Origin: CBDAQR01 sp965199055
Lineage (GTDB): Bacteria; Pseudomonadota; Gammaproteobacteria; Pseudomonadales; Halieaceae
DNA length: 64,000 nt
Direction: 5' to 3'
Assembly: GCA_965199055.1 (NCBI GenBank)
Contig: CBDAQR010000003.1
Span: forward strand, 1,550,001 to 1,614,000
Positions 52,265 to 61,399 of this stretch are shown here, one piece after another. How positions within the stretch are numbered: the first letter of the stretch is position 1; each line of letters opens with the position of its first letter. Made by a program: the position numbers and the translations under genes. The notes beneath the pieces were generated by a model, which had not been told where the DNA came from, did no database searches, and saw only the letters and a list, made by a program, of their open reading frames with translations.

Positions 52265-53428
52265 ATGCGATCGCTGGTTCAATTTCTTGCCCATACCCTT
52301 GGAGGCGGTCCGGCGCTCCGGTCCACCCAGAAACTTAAACTGACCCTCGGAGGGTCAGTCTTGCTGGCTGCACTGACCGTCGGAGGGTGTGTGAATGTGC
52401 AGGTTTCCGGCGAGGTTGGTGAGGTGAAGGTGGAGCCTGGCGATCGCATACCGGTGAAGGTTGTGATCGTGACGATGTTCGAGACCGGCGAAGACAGCGG
52501 TGATAAGGCGGGCGAGTTTCAGCGCTGGAACGAGCGCCGCAATCTCGACACGGTGTTCCGTGCGCCGCATATGCACCACGACATCCACATGAACCTGACA
52601 ACCGGCGTTATGGGTATCGTCACGGGCATGGGCACAGCGCATTCAGCCTCTTCGATCATGGCGCTGGGTCTGGATCCGCGCTTCGACCTCACCGATGCCT
52701 ACTGGCTGGTCGCTGGCATCTCGGGTTTCGATCCCGAAGATGCCTCTCTAGGCTCAGTGGCATGGGCCGACTACCTGGTAGACGGCGACCTGGCCCACGA
52801 AATTGATGCCCGGGAAATCCCCGAAGACTGGGAACACGGTTACTTCCCTCTCTTTAGCCAGGGCATGCAGGATAAAGATCGCAAATCCTACAATCTGGGC
52901 GAGGTGTTCCAGCTCAATGAGGGATTAGTGGACTGGGCTTACAACATGACAGTAGACATGAAACTGCCCGACCACCGTACCCTCGCCGCTACCCGTGACC
53001 TGTACACAAAGCACCCCGTTGCCCAGCGCAAGCCATTCGTACTGCGCGGTGACCAGTTAGCCGCCATGACCTTCTGGCACGGCGAGCTGCTCAATGACTG
53101 GGCCAACGACTGGACCAAGTACTGGACCAATGGCAAAGGCGAGTTCGTCAGCTCCGCGATGGAAGACACCGGCACCTACCAGTCGCTGGACTACCTGACC
53201 AAAGCAGGCAAGGCCAACGTCGACCGCCTGCTGGTACTGCGCACGGCCAGCAACTACACCATGCCACCACCGGGCAAAACAGCCGTGGATAACCTGCTCG
53301 AAGAACAGCATGACAGCTATGCTGGTCTGGACGCGGCACTCGAAAACGCCTATCTCGTCGGCAGCGTCGTCGTCGATGAAATTATCGACAACTGGAGTAA
53401 GTACAAGAACCACACCCCTGGAGACTGA
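52265..53428 (+). CDS. NUP-family (purine nucleoside permease/phosphorylase-like) lipoprotein
   Basis: 387 residues. The N-terminus has a hydrophobic stretch and lipobox-like TVGGC (Cys near residue 42), so the protein is probably lipid-anchored in the periplasm. The mature part matches the NUP family: KVVIVTMFETGEDSGDKAGEFQRW, GVMGIVTGMGTAHSASSIMALGLDPRFDLTDAYWLVAGISG and GSVAWADYLVDGDLAHEIDAREIPEDW. That fold resembles nucleoside phosphorylases, although the first fungal member was named a permease. I infer nucleoside cleavage to base and ribose (or ribose 1-phosphate). Fifteen bases follow the permease gene, with AGAGGT before the ATG. Confidence 0.87.
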   Translation: MRSLVQFLAHTLGGGPALRSTQKLKLTLGGSVLLAALTVGGCVNVQVSGEVGEVKVEPGDRIPVKVVIVTMFETGEDSGDKAGEFQRWNERRNLDTVFRAPHMHHDIHMNLTTGVMGIVTGMGTAHSASSIMALGLDPRFDLTDAYWLVAGISGFDPEDASLGSVAWADYLVDGDLAHEIDAREIPEDWEHGYFPLFSQGMQDKDRKSYNLGEVFQLNEGLVDWAYNMTVDMKLPDHRTLAATRDLYTKHPVAQRKPFVLRGDQLAAMTFWHGELLNDWANDWTKYWTNGKGEFVSSAMEDTGTYQSLDYLTKAGKANVDRLLVLRTASNYTMPPPGKTAVDNLLEEQHDSYAGLDAALENAYLVGSVVVDEIIDNWSKYKNHTPGD

Positions 53429-53431
53429 CTT

Positions 53432-54337
53432 ATGGAAATCGCTGTCATTGGTTCCTGCATGGTAGACCTGATCGCCTACACCGATGTAATTCCAAAAGCG
53501 GGCGAAACGCTCGAAGCCAACGAGTTTCAAATGGGCTGCGGGGGCAAGGGCGCCAACCAGGCGGTCGCAGCGGCTTTGTTGGGCTCCCAGGTGATGATGA
53601 TGGCGCGGCTGGGCGATGACGCCTTCGCCGACAACACACTCGCCAACTTCGAGTCCTACGGGGTCAATACTGACCACGTGGAAAAGGTTCCCGGGGTTTC
53701 AAGTGGCGTGGCACCGATCTGGGTAGATGCCGATTCACAAAACCGTATTCTGATTATTCCCGGAGCCAACAAGTCTTTACTGCCTGTCGATATCGACGCT
53801 GCTAGTGATCGCCTCAAAGCCTGCGGCATGATCATTCTGCAGCTGGAGATACCGCTGGAAACGGTCTATCACGCCATCGATTTTGGCAATGCCAATGGGA
53901 TACCGGTCATCCTCAATCCAGCCCCTGCCACAACGGCGTTAGACCTGGACTACGCCTGCAAGTGTGACTTCTTTGTACCTAATGAGACGGAGCTGGAGAT
54001 CTTGACCGGCATGCCGGTAGAAACTCTGGACGAAATTCGTGCGGCCGCCGACACGCTACTGCAGAAGGACCTCAAGAACCTGATTGTCACCCTGGGCGAC
54101 AAAGGCGCGCTTTGGCTGCGTGACGGCCAGGAAACGCATATCGAAGCACCCACAGTCAGTGCCGTAGACACCACCGGTGCGGGTGATGCCTTCATCGGCT
54201 GTTTCGCCCATAGCTACTGTAACGACGGGGATGCGGAAAAGGCGATCCAACAGGCGGTAAAGTACGCCAGCCACAGCGTTACCGGCAAAGGCACACAAAC
54301 CTCTTATGCGACGGGTGACGAATTCTCGTCGATGTGA
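53432..54337 (+). CDS. rbsK: Ribokinase
   Basis: 301 residues of the PfkB family. GGKGANQAVAAALLG is the first signature. The anion hole and catalytic Asp are in DTTGAGDAFIGCFAH, and the substrate-binding N-terminal strand is EIAVIGSCMVDLIAYTD. It phosphorylates ribose at O5. Three bases follow the NUP stop, so the two proteins are almost certainly cotranscribed, completing a nucleoside-to-ribose-5-phosphate route. Confidence 0.92.
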   Translation: MEIAVIGSCMVDLIAYTDVIPKAGETLEANEFQMGCGGKGANQAVAAALLGSQVMMMARLGDDAFADNTLANFESYGVNTDHVEKVPGVSSGVAPIWVDADSQNRILIIPGANKSLLPVDIDAASDRLKACGMIILQLEIPLETVYHAIDFGNANGIPVILNPAPATTALDLDYACKCDFFVPNETELEILTGMPVETLDEIRAAADTLLQKDLKNLIVTLGDKGALWLRDGQETHIEAPTVSAVDTTGAGDAFIGCFAHSYCNDGDAEKAIQQAVKYASHSVTGKGTQTSYATGDEFSSM

Positions 54338-54341
54338 ACGG

Positions 54342-54977
54342 CTAACGCAGTTCCACCTCGCCATTGGCAGTCTGGATAGTCGCGATATTCGCGGGCTCAG
54401 GACCCTGCGTCACCTCAAGCTGCAAGCCCAGGGTCTCGAACATTGCAATCACACTGTCGGGCCGTGGGTGCTCAACACGAAACGCAGTCAGGCGCGCGCC
54501 AGTCGGCGTATTCAATGAAGGATGGGGGGTGTCCTGCCAATCGATAAAAAACGGCACTAACCCGTCTGCGATCCTTACCCGCGGATCAGTGAGTGTCCAG
54601 TTAATCGTCTCCCCATCCGGCCGTTGGCGGCTGCCCGCAAACGCCTGTCCAATGCGCTCACTGTTAGCCAACTCCAGGCTTGCTAGCTCATCCAATTGCG
54701 TACCCTTCGCCGCCCAGGTGGTCAACCTGGGTTCTGCGATTTCGTCGATGGCGAAAACCCGCTCACCCGCATATTCGGGTTGGTCAGGATCCGGGCCGAT
54801 GATTTCGAGATACACGCCCTCACCCAGCGACAGGAGAGCGTTGGCCGTTCCCCATTGGGGATGACTGCCGCCCAGTGCAGCACGCACCCCGAGCAGTGCC
54901 TCTATCGTGTCTACACCCTGCTGCAGGTCGGGTGCGGCATAGACCAGATGATCGATACAGGACAGATCAGAATTCAT
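54342..54977 (-). CDS. VOC-superfamily protein with glyoxalase-like domain
   Basis: 211 residues: CIDHLVYAAPDLQQGVDTIEALLGVRAALGGSHPQWGTANALLSLGEGVYLEIIGPDPDQP. This is the PF13468-type glyoxalase-like domain with His in IDHLVY and Glu in YLEIIG as possible metal ligands. A second half (LTAFRVEHPRPDSVIAMFETLGL) repeats the fold. The reaction is unknown. It converges on rbsK with four bases between the stops and is divergent from the M48 gene. Confidence 0.85.
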   Translation of the reverse strand: MNSDLSCIDHLVYAAPDLQQGVDTIEALLGVRAALGGSHPQWGTANALLSLGEGVYLEIIGPDPDQPEYAGERVFAIDEIAEPRLTTWAAKGTQLDELASLELANSERIGQAFAGSRQRPDGETINWTLTDPRVRIADGLVPFFIDWQDTPHPSLNTPTGARLTAFRVEHPRPDSVIAMFETLGLQLEVTQGPEPANIATIQTANGEVELR

Positions 54978-55023
54978 GAAACCTCAGTAGCATGCGCGGG
55001 TCAAAACAACCTAAGATTAGCGG

Positions 55024-55845
55024 ATGACTACGCCAGTGAGAAAACTATTCCTCCTGCTCAGTGCCTGCCTGCTGGTAAGCGCCTGCGCGACCAGCCCCAC
55101 GGGACGCAGCCAGTTTCTGATCGTATCGCCGGATGCAGCCATCGTCGAATCGCAAAAGGCCTACGCGAGCACGGTTCAGCAGTTGGACGATGAAGATAAG
55201 CTGCTGGACGACCCGATTCTGGCTGACAGGGTAGCGATGGTGACCGGGCGCCTGGTCACCGAGGCAGTGAAAAAGTATCCGCGCAGTGCTAACTGGCAGT
55301 GGAGCGTTGCGCTCATCGATGGGCCGGATACCGTTAACGCCTGGTGTATGGCGGGCGGGCGCATGGCGGTTTACAGCGGTCTGTTTAAAAAGCTCAAACT
55401 AACGGACGATGAATTTGCGCAAATCATGGGCCACGAAATAGCCCATGCATTAGCTAACCACACCGCCGAGCGAATGAGTGTGGCCATGGCCAGTTCGGTA
55501 GGCGTCGTCGCAGCCGGAGTGGCGGCTGACAATCACGGCGCTGCATTGGCCGGCGCCGCCCTCGCGGCGAAACTGGCCATCCAGATGCCCAATTCTCGAG
55601 CCGCCGAAAGCGAAGCCGATCAGATGGGTATCGAGCTCGCCGCGCTTGCTGGCTATGAGCCAGAGGCCGCAATCTCATTATGGGAGAAAATGGAAAAGGC
55701 GGGCGGCTCCGGGCCACCAGAGTTTCTGAGCACTCACCCATCGCCGGGTAACCGCCGCGCCAGATTGGCAGAGATGGTGCCACAGATGGAGGCCATCAAG
55801 AGTCCTAGCCTTTCACCCGTTCACCCTGTCGATATCATTCGCTAG
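55024..55845 (+). CDS. M48-family metallopeptidase lipoprotein (LoiP/YcaL-like)
   Basis: 273 residues. The lipobox LVSAC (Cys21) ends a clear lipoprotein signal. HEIAHALANHTAERMS holds the HExxH zinc motif, and the third ligand Glu is in AAESEADQMGIELAALAGYEPEAA. A C-terminal HPSPGNRRARL motif is typical. It is a small envelope protease with a quality-control role for outer-membrane proteins. Confidence 0.92.
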   Translation: MTTPVRKLFLLLSACLLVSACATSPTGRSQFLIVSPDAAIVESQKAYASTVQQLDDEDKLLDDPILADRVAMVTGRLVTEAVKKYPRSANWQWSVALIDGPDTVNAWCMAGGRMAVYSGLFKKLKLTDDEFAQIMGHEIAHALANHTAERMSVAMASSVGVVAAGVAADNHGAALAGAALAAKLAIQMPNSRAAESEADQMGIELAALAGYEPEAAISLWEKMEKAGGSGPPEFLSTHPSPGNRRARLAEMVPQMEAIKSPSLSPVHPVDIIR

Positions 55846-55977
55846 CCGACTCGCCGGCTGCCCGCGCAATCAAAAAAATTCTGCGAAAAACTGCCAATGC
55901 GCCCCCAAGGCGGTGACATTTGTCGCCGCGTGCCACACACTGTTGACTATCCAAAGCTGCACACAAGGACGCAGGGC

Positions 55978-56713
55978 ATGAAACTCCACCACATCGCGGT
56001 ACTGGTTATTTTCACCCTCTTATCGGCAGGCGTCCGCGCGGACGTGCTCGGCTGGCGAATCGGCGGCAACGGCTGGCTGCAAAATTTCGAAGGCGACGCC
56101 GAGGCCAATGGTCCCAGCCTGGATCTCGAGAATGACCTGGGCTATGACGACGAGTTCGGCTTTAACTTGTACGTCCAGTTTGAACACCCGGTACCCCTGT
56201 TACCTAACGTACGGCTCGATTACACCGAAATCGATACCGATGGCAGGGGCCAGGTAAACGGCGCCAGTTTCGATGGCACATTACTCAACGGTGACGTTGC
56301 CTCATCGTTGGACCTTACCTACACCGATGTGACTTTGTACTACGAGCTGCTAGATAACTGGGTCAACATCGACCTCGGCGCCTCACTGCGGTTATTCGAT
56401 GAAGGGCTGGAGATTACTGATCGAGGCACTGGCGACAAAGGCAGCCTGGATATGGACGATTATTACCCCATGCTACGCCGAGATCCGATTTGATCTGCCG
56501 TTCTCAGGCTGGTCGGTAGGCGTCAGTGGCAATGGCACCAGTTGGGACGACGATACCCTCACAGACTTCAAACTTAACGTGGCCTACGAATTTGGCTTCG
56601 GGCTTGGTGTAGAAGGCGGTTATCGCAATTTCGACTACGAATACGATGACGGCAGAGACCAGGCCGATATCACCATCGACGGCGCCTACGCAGGGGTCTA
56701 CTGGGATTTCTAG
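55978..56713 (+). pseudogene. Outer-membrane beta-barrel protein (TIGR04219-like), frameshifted
   Basis: The first part from ATG 55978 has a signal peptide (MKLHHIAVLVIFTLLSAGVRA) and strands such as WRIGGNGWLQNFEGDAEANG and NLYVQFEHPVPLLPNVRLDYTEI. At about 56473-56476 the frame breaks. ...DDYYPML continues in another frame as YAEIRFDLPFSGWSVGVSGNG... and ends GAYAGVYWDF at 56713. Joining the two gives a full barrel of about 245 residues. Two bases seem missing (CTAC where a Leu-Tyr pair is expected). Either the gene is inactivated or the sequence has an error. The stop overlaps the convergent PhyH gene by four bases. Confidence 0.8.
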
Positions 56714-57612
56714 CCCGGCTGTTCTGTACCCGTCTTTTCCATAATCGCTTCCAGATCCGCGGCGGACCCCATACCGATATCATCGACGCCGCGCCCAAGC
56801 GCATACAATGGCGACACGGTTTCTGGAAACTCACCCGGCGCACCCGGCGGCGTGTAATACCCCAGGGCGTACTGACCCATGGCGTAACCGATCAGTTCCT
56901 GCAGCCGTGGATCCAATTCCTTGGCGAGTTCAGGCGGCGTGGATAAATACTGATTCTCTTCCTGCCGCAGCCAGCCGAGAGCATAGGTAATGTTCAGACC
57001 AATCCGATCACCATCGCTACGATTCTCGCCGCCACCGTGAAACACCGTGCCGGTGTAGACCAGCACCGAGCCTGACTTCATGGTCGCCTGGCACACCTGA
57101 TCGTCCGTGGGTAACTGGTCCTCGGGCAGCGTGCTACTCCCCGGTGCAACACGGGTAGCGCCGTTTTCCTCGGTGAAGTCACTCAGCGCCCAGATGGTAT
57201 TCAGTTGGGGTTCCAGATGACTCAGATGCGTTCCCCAGGCCCATTTATCGCGGTGAATCTGCTGCGAGCCCTGACCCGGTCGCAGGCGGATGATCTGCGT
57301 CAGATGCAACTGGTAGCGCTCACAATTCTCGAGCAGAAAGCCATCACACAGTGACAAGATCTTCTCGTTCAAAATGAGCCCGCGGACGCCTGCTGAGCGC
57401 GAGACAAGGCCCCCTGTGCGAGTGGTTTGAAAGCCTGAGAATGCCTCCTGACCATCATCGGAGGCGTCCATGTAGGGATCCGTTTCTGCGCGCAGCGCCG
57501 CGACGGCATCGGTCGAAATGGCTCCATCAATAATGATAGCGCCGTCACTGCGGATCGCCGCCAGCATTTCTTCGGCGTCATCATCGGGTTGAAAGTGCTT
57601 GAGTTCGGGCAT
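56710..57612 (-). CDS. Phytanoyl-CoA dioxygenase (PhyH) family protein
   Basis: 300 residues. The iron-binding HxD is in QQIHRDKWAWG, the distal His in YTGTVFHGGGENRS, and the 2-oxoglutarate Arg follows at GENRSDGDRIGLN. It should be a 2OG-Fe(II) hydroxylase of a small or lipid substrate that cannot be named. It lies 38 bases after the MaoC-like gene on the same strand, so the pair is probably an operon. Confidence 0.9.
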   Translation of the reverse strand: MPELKHFQPDDDAEEMLAAIRSDGAIIIDGAISTDAVAALRAETDPYMDASDDGQEAFSGFQTTRTGGLVSRSAGVRGLILNEKILSLCDGFLLENCERYQLHLTQIIRLRPGQGSQQIHRDKWAWGTHLSHLEPQLNTIWALSDFTEENGATRVAPGSSTLPEDQLPTDDQVCQATMKSGSVLVYTGTVFHGGGENRSDGDRIGLNITYALGWLRQEENQYLSTPPELAKELDPRLQELIGYAMGQYALGYYTPPGAPGEFPETVSPLYALGRGVDDIGMGSAADLEAIMEKTGTEQPG

Positions 57613-57650
57613 GCTTTTACTCCAGTTTTAGAACTAGCATAGCCCAGGAA

Positions 57651-58109
57651 TCAGGCGGGAAAGAACCTGGAAATCGTATCGACGATGCAGGCCGGGCGCT
57701 CACTACCCTCAATCTCTACGGTGATGCGAACGACCACCTGCACGCCGCCCTTCACTTCCTCAGCGCTCATGACTTCACCCGCGCCGCGGATATTGCCGCC
57801 AACGGGAACCGGCGCCGGAAAACGCACACGATCACAGCCGTAGTTGACGCCCATGGACACACTTTGAACTTCCATGAGTTCGGGCAGAAACAGGTTAGCC
57901 AGCGACAGGGTGAGGTAGCCGTGAGCAATCGTAGCGCCAAAGGGCCCATCTTTGGCTTTCTCGGGGTCAACATGAATCCATTGGTGATCACCCGTGGCGT
58001 CGGCAAACAGGTCAATTCGCGCCTGCTCCATGGGAATCCAGTCGGTGAAGCCCAGGTGCTTGTCGACAGCATCCAGCAATTCCGAGGGGTGAGAGAAGAC
58101 GGTTGTCAT
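57651..58109 (-). CDS. MaoC-like (R)-hydratase/dehydratase
   Basis: 152 residues, one hot-dog domain with the hydratase-2 motif FADATGDHQWIHVDPEKAKDGPFGATIAHGYLTLSL, including the catalytic Asp and His. It hydrates 2-enoyl-CoA to (R)-3-hydroxyacyl-CoA or a related thioester. It is divergent from the RND pump gene, with 164 bases between. Confidence 0.92.
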   Translation of the reverse strand: MTTVFSHPSELLDAVDKHLGFTDWIPMEQARIDLFADATGDHQWIHVDPEKAKDGPFGATIAHGYLTLSLANLFLPELMEVQSVSMGVNYGCDRVRFPAPVPVGGNIRGAGEVMSAEEVKGGVQVVVRITVEIEGSERPACIVDTISRFFPA

Positions 58110-58206
58110 AGCCAGAACCTTTGCATAAGTGATTGAAATATAAACGCTTTTATACAGCAGTTATTTAGCCCAAGTCCACTGAGAACAAAACTTTCTAAAA
58201 ATCAGC

Positions 58207-58247
58207 TTGCATAGTCATACTGCAATGGTGTTATAGTAGTGTATAAC
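58207..58247 (+). promoter_or_regulatory. RND pump promoter with overlapping palindromic operator
   Basis: TTGCAT (58207-58212) and TATAGT (58232-58237) resemble -35 and -10 boxes with a 19-base spacer. The -10 lies inside the perfect inverted repeat GTTATA-N6-TATAAC (58230-58247), as expected for a repressor operator. No regulator gene is adjacent. Confidence 0.5.
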
Positions 58248-58273
58248 AGTAAACAAACAGTTGTTGTTTTAGT

Positions 58274-61200
58274 ATGCACGAGCCCGACTTCAGCAAGCCT
58301 CACTATCTGATAGAGACCTTCACTCGTCACCGTCTCGCTTCAAATCTGTTGATGATCATGCTCATTCTGGCGGGCTTGTGGGGCATTCGCCAGTTGGCGG
58401 TGCAGCTAAACCCCACCGAACCCTCTCGATCGGCCTCAGTGGACATCATCTGGCCAGGCGCGAGCACAGAAGATGTCGAGCGATTAGTGACACAGCCGGT
58501 TGAATACCAGTTGCGTTCACTGACCTACCTGCAGAGCCTCACCTCACAAACGGGCGACGGATTCACGCATATCAATCTGCGCTTTGCTAACGGCACCGAC
58601 ATGATCGAGGCCATGGATCGAATCAAGCAGCGCGTGTCGCAGGTAAGAGACTTGCCCGTAGACATAGAGCCTCCACAGATCTCGCGCAATGAGCGCATGG
58701 ACACCGTCGCGGCACTCCTGCTTTCCGGCGGAGGCAGCCTGGCGGAGTTGGTGCCGGTGGCACGCGAAATCGAGCGCGATCTATTGGCTCGCGGCGCCGA
58801 CAAAGTCTTATTCCGCGGCGTGCCGGACGAAGAAATTGCCATTCAGGTCGATAGTAAAACCCTGTTTGAGCTTGGCGTTCCACTGTCGGCCATCGCCGCC
58901 AGCGTTCTCAGCAGCAGCAGCGATGTTCCTGCTGGCAGCGCCGGCGGTGGCCAACTCCAACGCCAATTACGCAGCCTGGATCAGCGCCGCAATAGCGAGG
59001 AATTTGCCGAGCTACCGATTCAGAGCGGTGCCAGCGATAGCCTGGTACGACTGGGTGATATCGCAGATATCGAGCGCAGACAACGCGATGACCAGCGCTT
59101 AATCAGCTATGACGGCAACCCCGCCATTATGATCCGAATCCGTCGCGCCAATGGCTCTGACGCGCTCGACGCTGCCGATATTCTCTACGCCTGGCACCAG
59201 GAAAATGCAGAGTCTTTGTCGGATCGGAGCATTGAGGCCACGATTTGGCTCGAAGCCTGGCGCTTCGCTCGCGATCAGATTGCGCTAGTTCTCAAGAGTG
59301 GGCTGGGCGGCTTGCTGCTTGTCATCGCGACGCTGTTTGTCTTTCTCAACGGGCGCGTGGCCTGGTGGGTCACCCTGGGAATTCCTGTCTCTTTCCTGGG
59401 CGCTCTCGCCGTCTTCCATGCCTTTGGAGGCAGCATCAATTTTGTTAGCACCATCGGCATGGTGATGGCACTCGGCATCGTCGTGGACGACGCCATAGTC
59501 GTTGGCGAACACTCCCTGGCGCGTTTCGAGAGTGGCCTGTCACCCGAGGAAGCGGCGGCGCAGGGTGCACAGCGCATGTTTGCGCCTGTGATGGCCTCAT
59601 CACTCACGACACTCGCCGCTTTCGTGCCCCTGCTAACGATCAACGAAGCCTTCATCACAGAAATTCCGATACTGATGGTATGCGTGATCATTGCCTCGCT
59701 GGTGGAATGCTTCTTGATCATGCCGGGGCACCTGCGCCATAGCTTCGAGAACATGCAGGACAAAAAACCCAGCCGCTTCCGCAGCGCCTTTGAAGCGCGC
59801 TTCGAACACTTTCGCAGCCGCTACTTTCTGCCCACCCTGGAGGTCGCACTGGAAAACCGTCGGTCGGTGCTGGCTCTGGCGGGATTCACCTTTCTCATCT
59901 CATTTACCTTACTCCTCAGCGGGCGCATCAAGCCCGAACTCAACGTAAACATCGATTTCGAGTTCGCAGATGCACACATGCAATTTGCAGCCGGCACGAC
60001 AGAGCATCAAAAAGAGGCCTGGCTTCAGACCATGCAGGAAGCCATCAAAACCACAGATGAATCATTGGGTGGTGATCTGGTGGTTACCCACGTCACCAAT
60101 CGCAATTGGGCGTTCTTGGACCAGGGCGAGAAGAAAGGTAGCCAGTATGCGGCGATTTGGGTGGAACTGACCTCGCCGGAAACACGCAGCGTGACGCTAG
60201 AAGAATTCATCGCTGCCTGGGAGTCACACCTGCCCGCCTCGCCCTATGTTGAACGGCTCAGCATTGAAAATGGTGAGGGTAACTGGCCCGACCTCGGCCT
60301 GTACTTCTCCGGCGCAGACATCAACACGCTCAAAGCTGCGGCGGAAGAGTTGACGGAAAAACTCGCCACTTTCCCCAGTGTGAGTAATGTCTTCGACGAT
60401 CTGCCCTACGGCAAGGAACAGTGGATCATCAACCTGACCACCGAAGGTCGCTCACTCGGTCTGACCAGCGCGGAGATCGGCCGTCAGCTGCGGGCGGCAT
60501 TTGAGGGCTACCGGGTGCAGTTATTTACCGAGAACGACGCGGAGCTGGAAGTCCGTGTAAGCCTACCGCAGCAGCAGCGGCATGATCTTGCCACCCTGCA
60601 CCAGTTGCCGGTGACCACAAGCACAGGAGAAGTCCTGCCTCTGTTATCGGTGGCAAGCATTGAGAATCGTCGCGGTATCGAGGTGGTAAACCACCGCAAT
60701 GCTCAGCTGGCGGTAAACGTCTCCGCCTTTGTCGATACCAAGATCAATACGCCGATGGCCATTATCGAGGATTTGGAGGAGGCTATCATTCCCGAGATCA
60801 GCGAGAAATACGGCGTTAACTACGGGCTGGGAGATTACTCCGCTGAAGAAGCACGCACCTTCGCAGACATGATGCTGGGCGCCGTGATCGGCTTGATGAT
60901 GATCTACCTGATCCTGGCCTGGATCTTCGCATCCTGGAGCTGGCCCTTAGCAGTGATGGCCGCCATACCACTGGGGCTGACTGGCGCCTTCTTCGGACTA
61001 TTCCTGCTCGATCTCAATCTCGGGGCGCTGGCCATCATGGGTGTTTTCACCCTGACCGGGGTAATCGTCAATGACTCTATCATCCTGATTACCTCCTACC
61101 GGGAGTTGCGAGACGCCGGCGTTGATTCTGGCAAGGCGCTGCTGCAAGCCTGCAGCGATCGTCTGCGTCCTGTAATACTGACATCACTCACAACCACCCT

Positions 61201-61399
61201 GGGACTTGCCCCCTTAATGATGGAGACCTCTCCAATGGGCGAAGCGATGGTGCCACTTGCCGTAGTGATCTGTTTCGGGCTGCTCTACGGCACCACCCTA
61301 ATCCTCTTCGTAATACCCGTCATGCTGTCGGTGCTGGAGCAACTGGCCGCAGGTAAAAGCAGTAAAGGAGTTTCCCATGAAGTTCAGTACGCTCACTAA
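58274..61399 (+). CDS. RND-family efflux pump, inner-membrane subunit
   Basis: 1041 residues, 12 membrane segments with two large periplasmic loops. The proton-relay Asp pair is D405-D406 in ALGIVVDDAIVVGEHSLARFESG, and the second-half counterpart is GVIVNDSIILITSYRE. It resembles AcrB-type hydrophobe/amphiphile exporters of the plainer efflux-transporter branch. It would export hydrophobic compounds together with the adaptor that follows and an outer-membrane channel encoded elsewhere. The pump gene comes first, the reverse of the usual adaptor-pump order. No ribosome binding site is evident before the ATG. Confidence 0.93.
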   Translation: MHEPDFSKPHYLIETFTRHRLASNLLMIMLILAGLWGIRQLAVQLNPTEPSRSASVDIIWPGASTEDVERLVTQPVEYQLRSLTYLQSLTSQTGDGFTHINLRFANGTDMIEAMDRIKQRVSQVRDLPVDIEPPQISRNERMDTVAALLLSGGGSLAELVPVAREIERDLLARGADKVLFRGVPDEEIAIQVDSKTLFELGVPLSAIAASVLSSSSDVPAGSAGGGQLQRQLRSLDQRRNSEEFAELPIQSGASDSLVRLGDIADIERRQRDDQRLISYDGNPAIMIRIRRANGSDALDAADILYAWHQENAESLSDRSIEATIWLEAWRFARDQIALVLKSGLGGLLLVIATLFVFLNGRVAWWVTLGIPVSFLGALAVFHAFGGSINFVSTIGMVMALGIVVDDAIVVGEHSLARFESGLSPEEAAAQGAQRMFAPVMASSLTTLAAFVPLLTINEAFITEIPILMVCVIIASLVECFLIMPGHLRHSFENMQDKKPSRFRSAFEARFEHFRSRYFLPTLEVALENRRSVLALAGFTFLISFTLLLSGRIKPELNVNIDFEFADAHMQFAAGTTEHQKEAWLQTMQEAIKTTDESLGGDLVVTHVTNRNWAFLDQGEKKGSQYAAIWVELTSPETRSVTLEEFIAAWESHLPASPYVERLSIENGEGNWPDLGLYFSGADINTLKAAAEELTEKLATFPSVSNVFDDLPYGKEQWIINLTTEGRSLGLTSAEIGRQLRAAFEGYRVQLFTENDAELEVRVSLPQQQRHDLATLHQLPVTTSTGEVLPLLSVASIENRRGIEVVNHRNAQLAVNVSAFVDTKINTPMAIIEDLEEAIIPEISEKYGVNYGLGDYSAEEARTFADMMLGAVIGLMMIYLILAWIFASWSWPLAVMAAIPLGLTGAFFGLFLLDLNLGALAIMGVFTLTGVIVNDSIILITSYRELRDAGVDSGKALLQACSDRLRPVILTSLTTTLGLAPLMMETSPMGEAMVPLAVVICFGLLYGTTLILFVIPVMLSVLEQLAAGKSSKGVSHEVQYAH

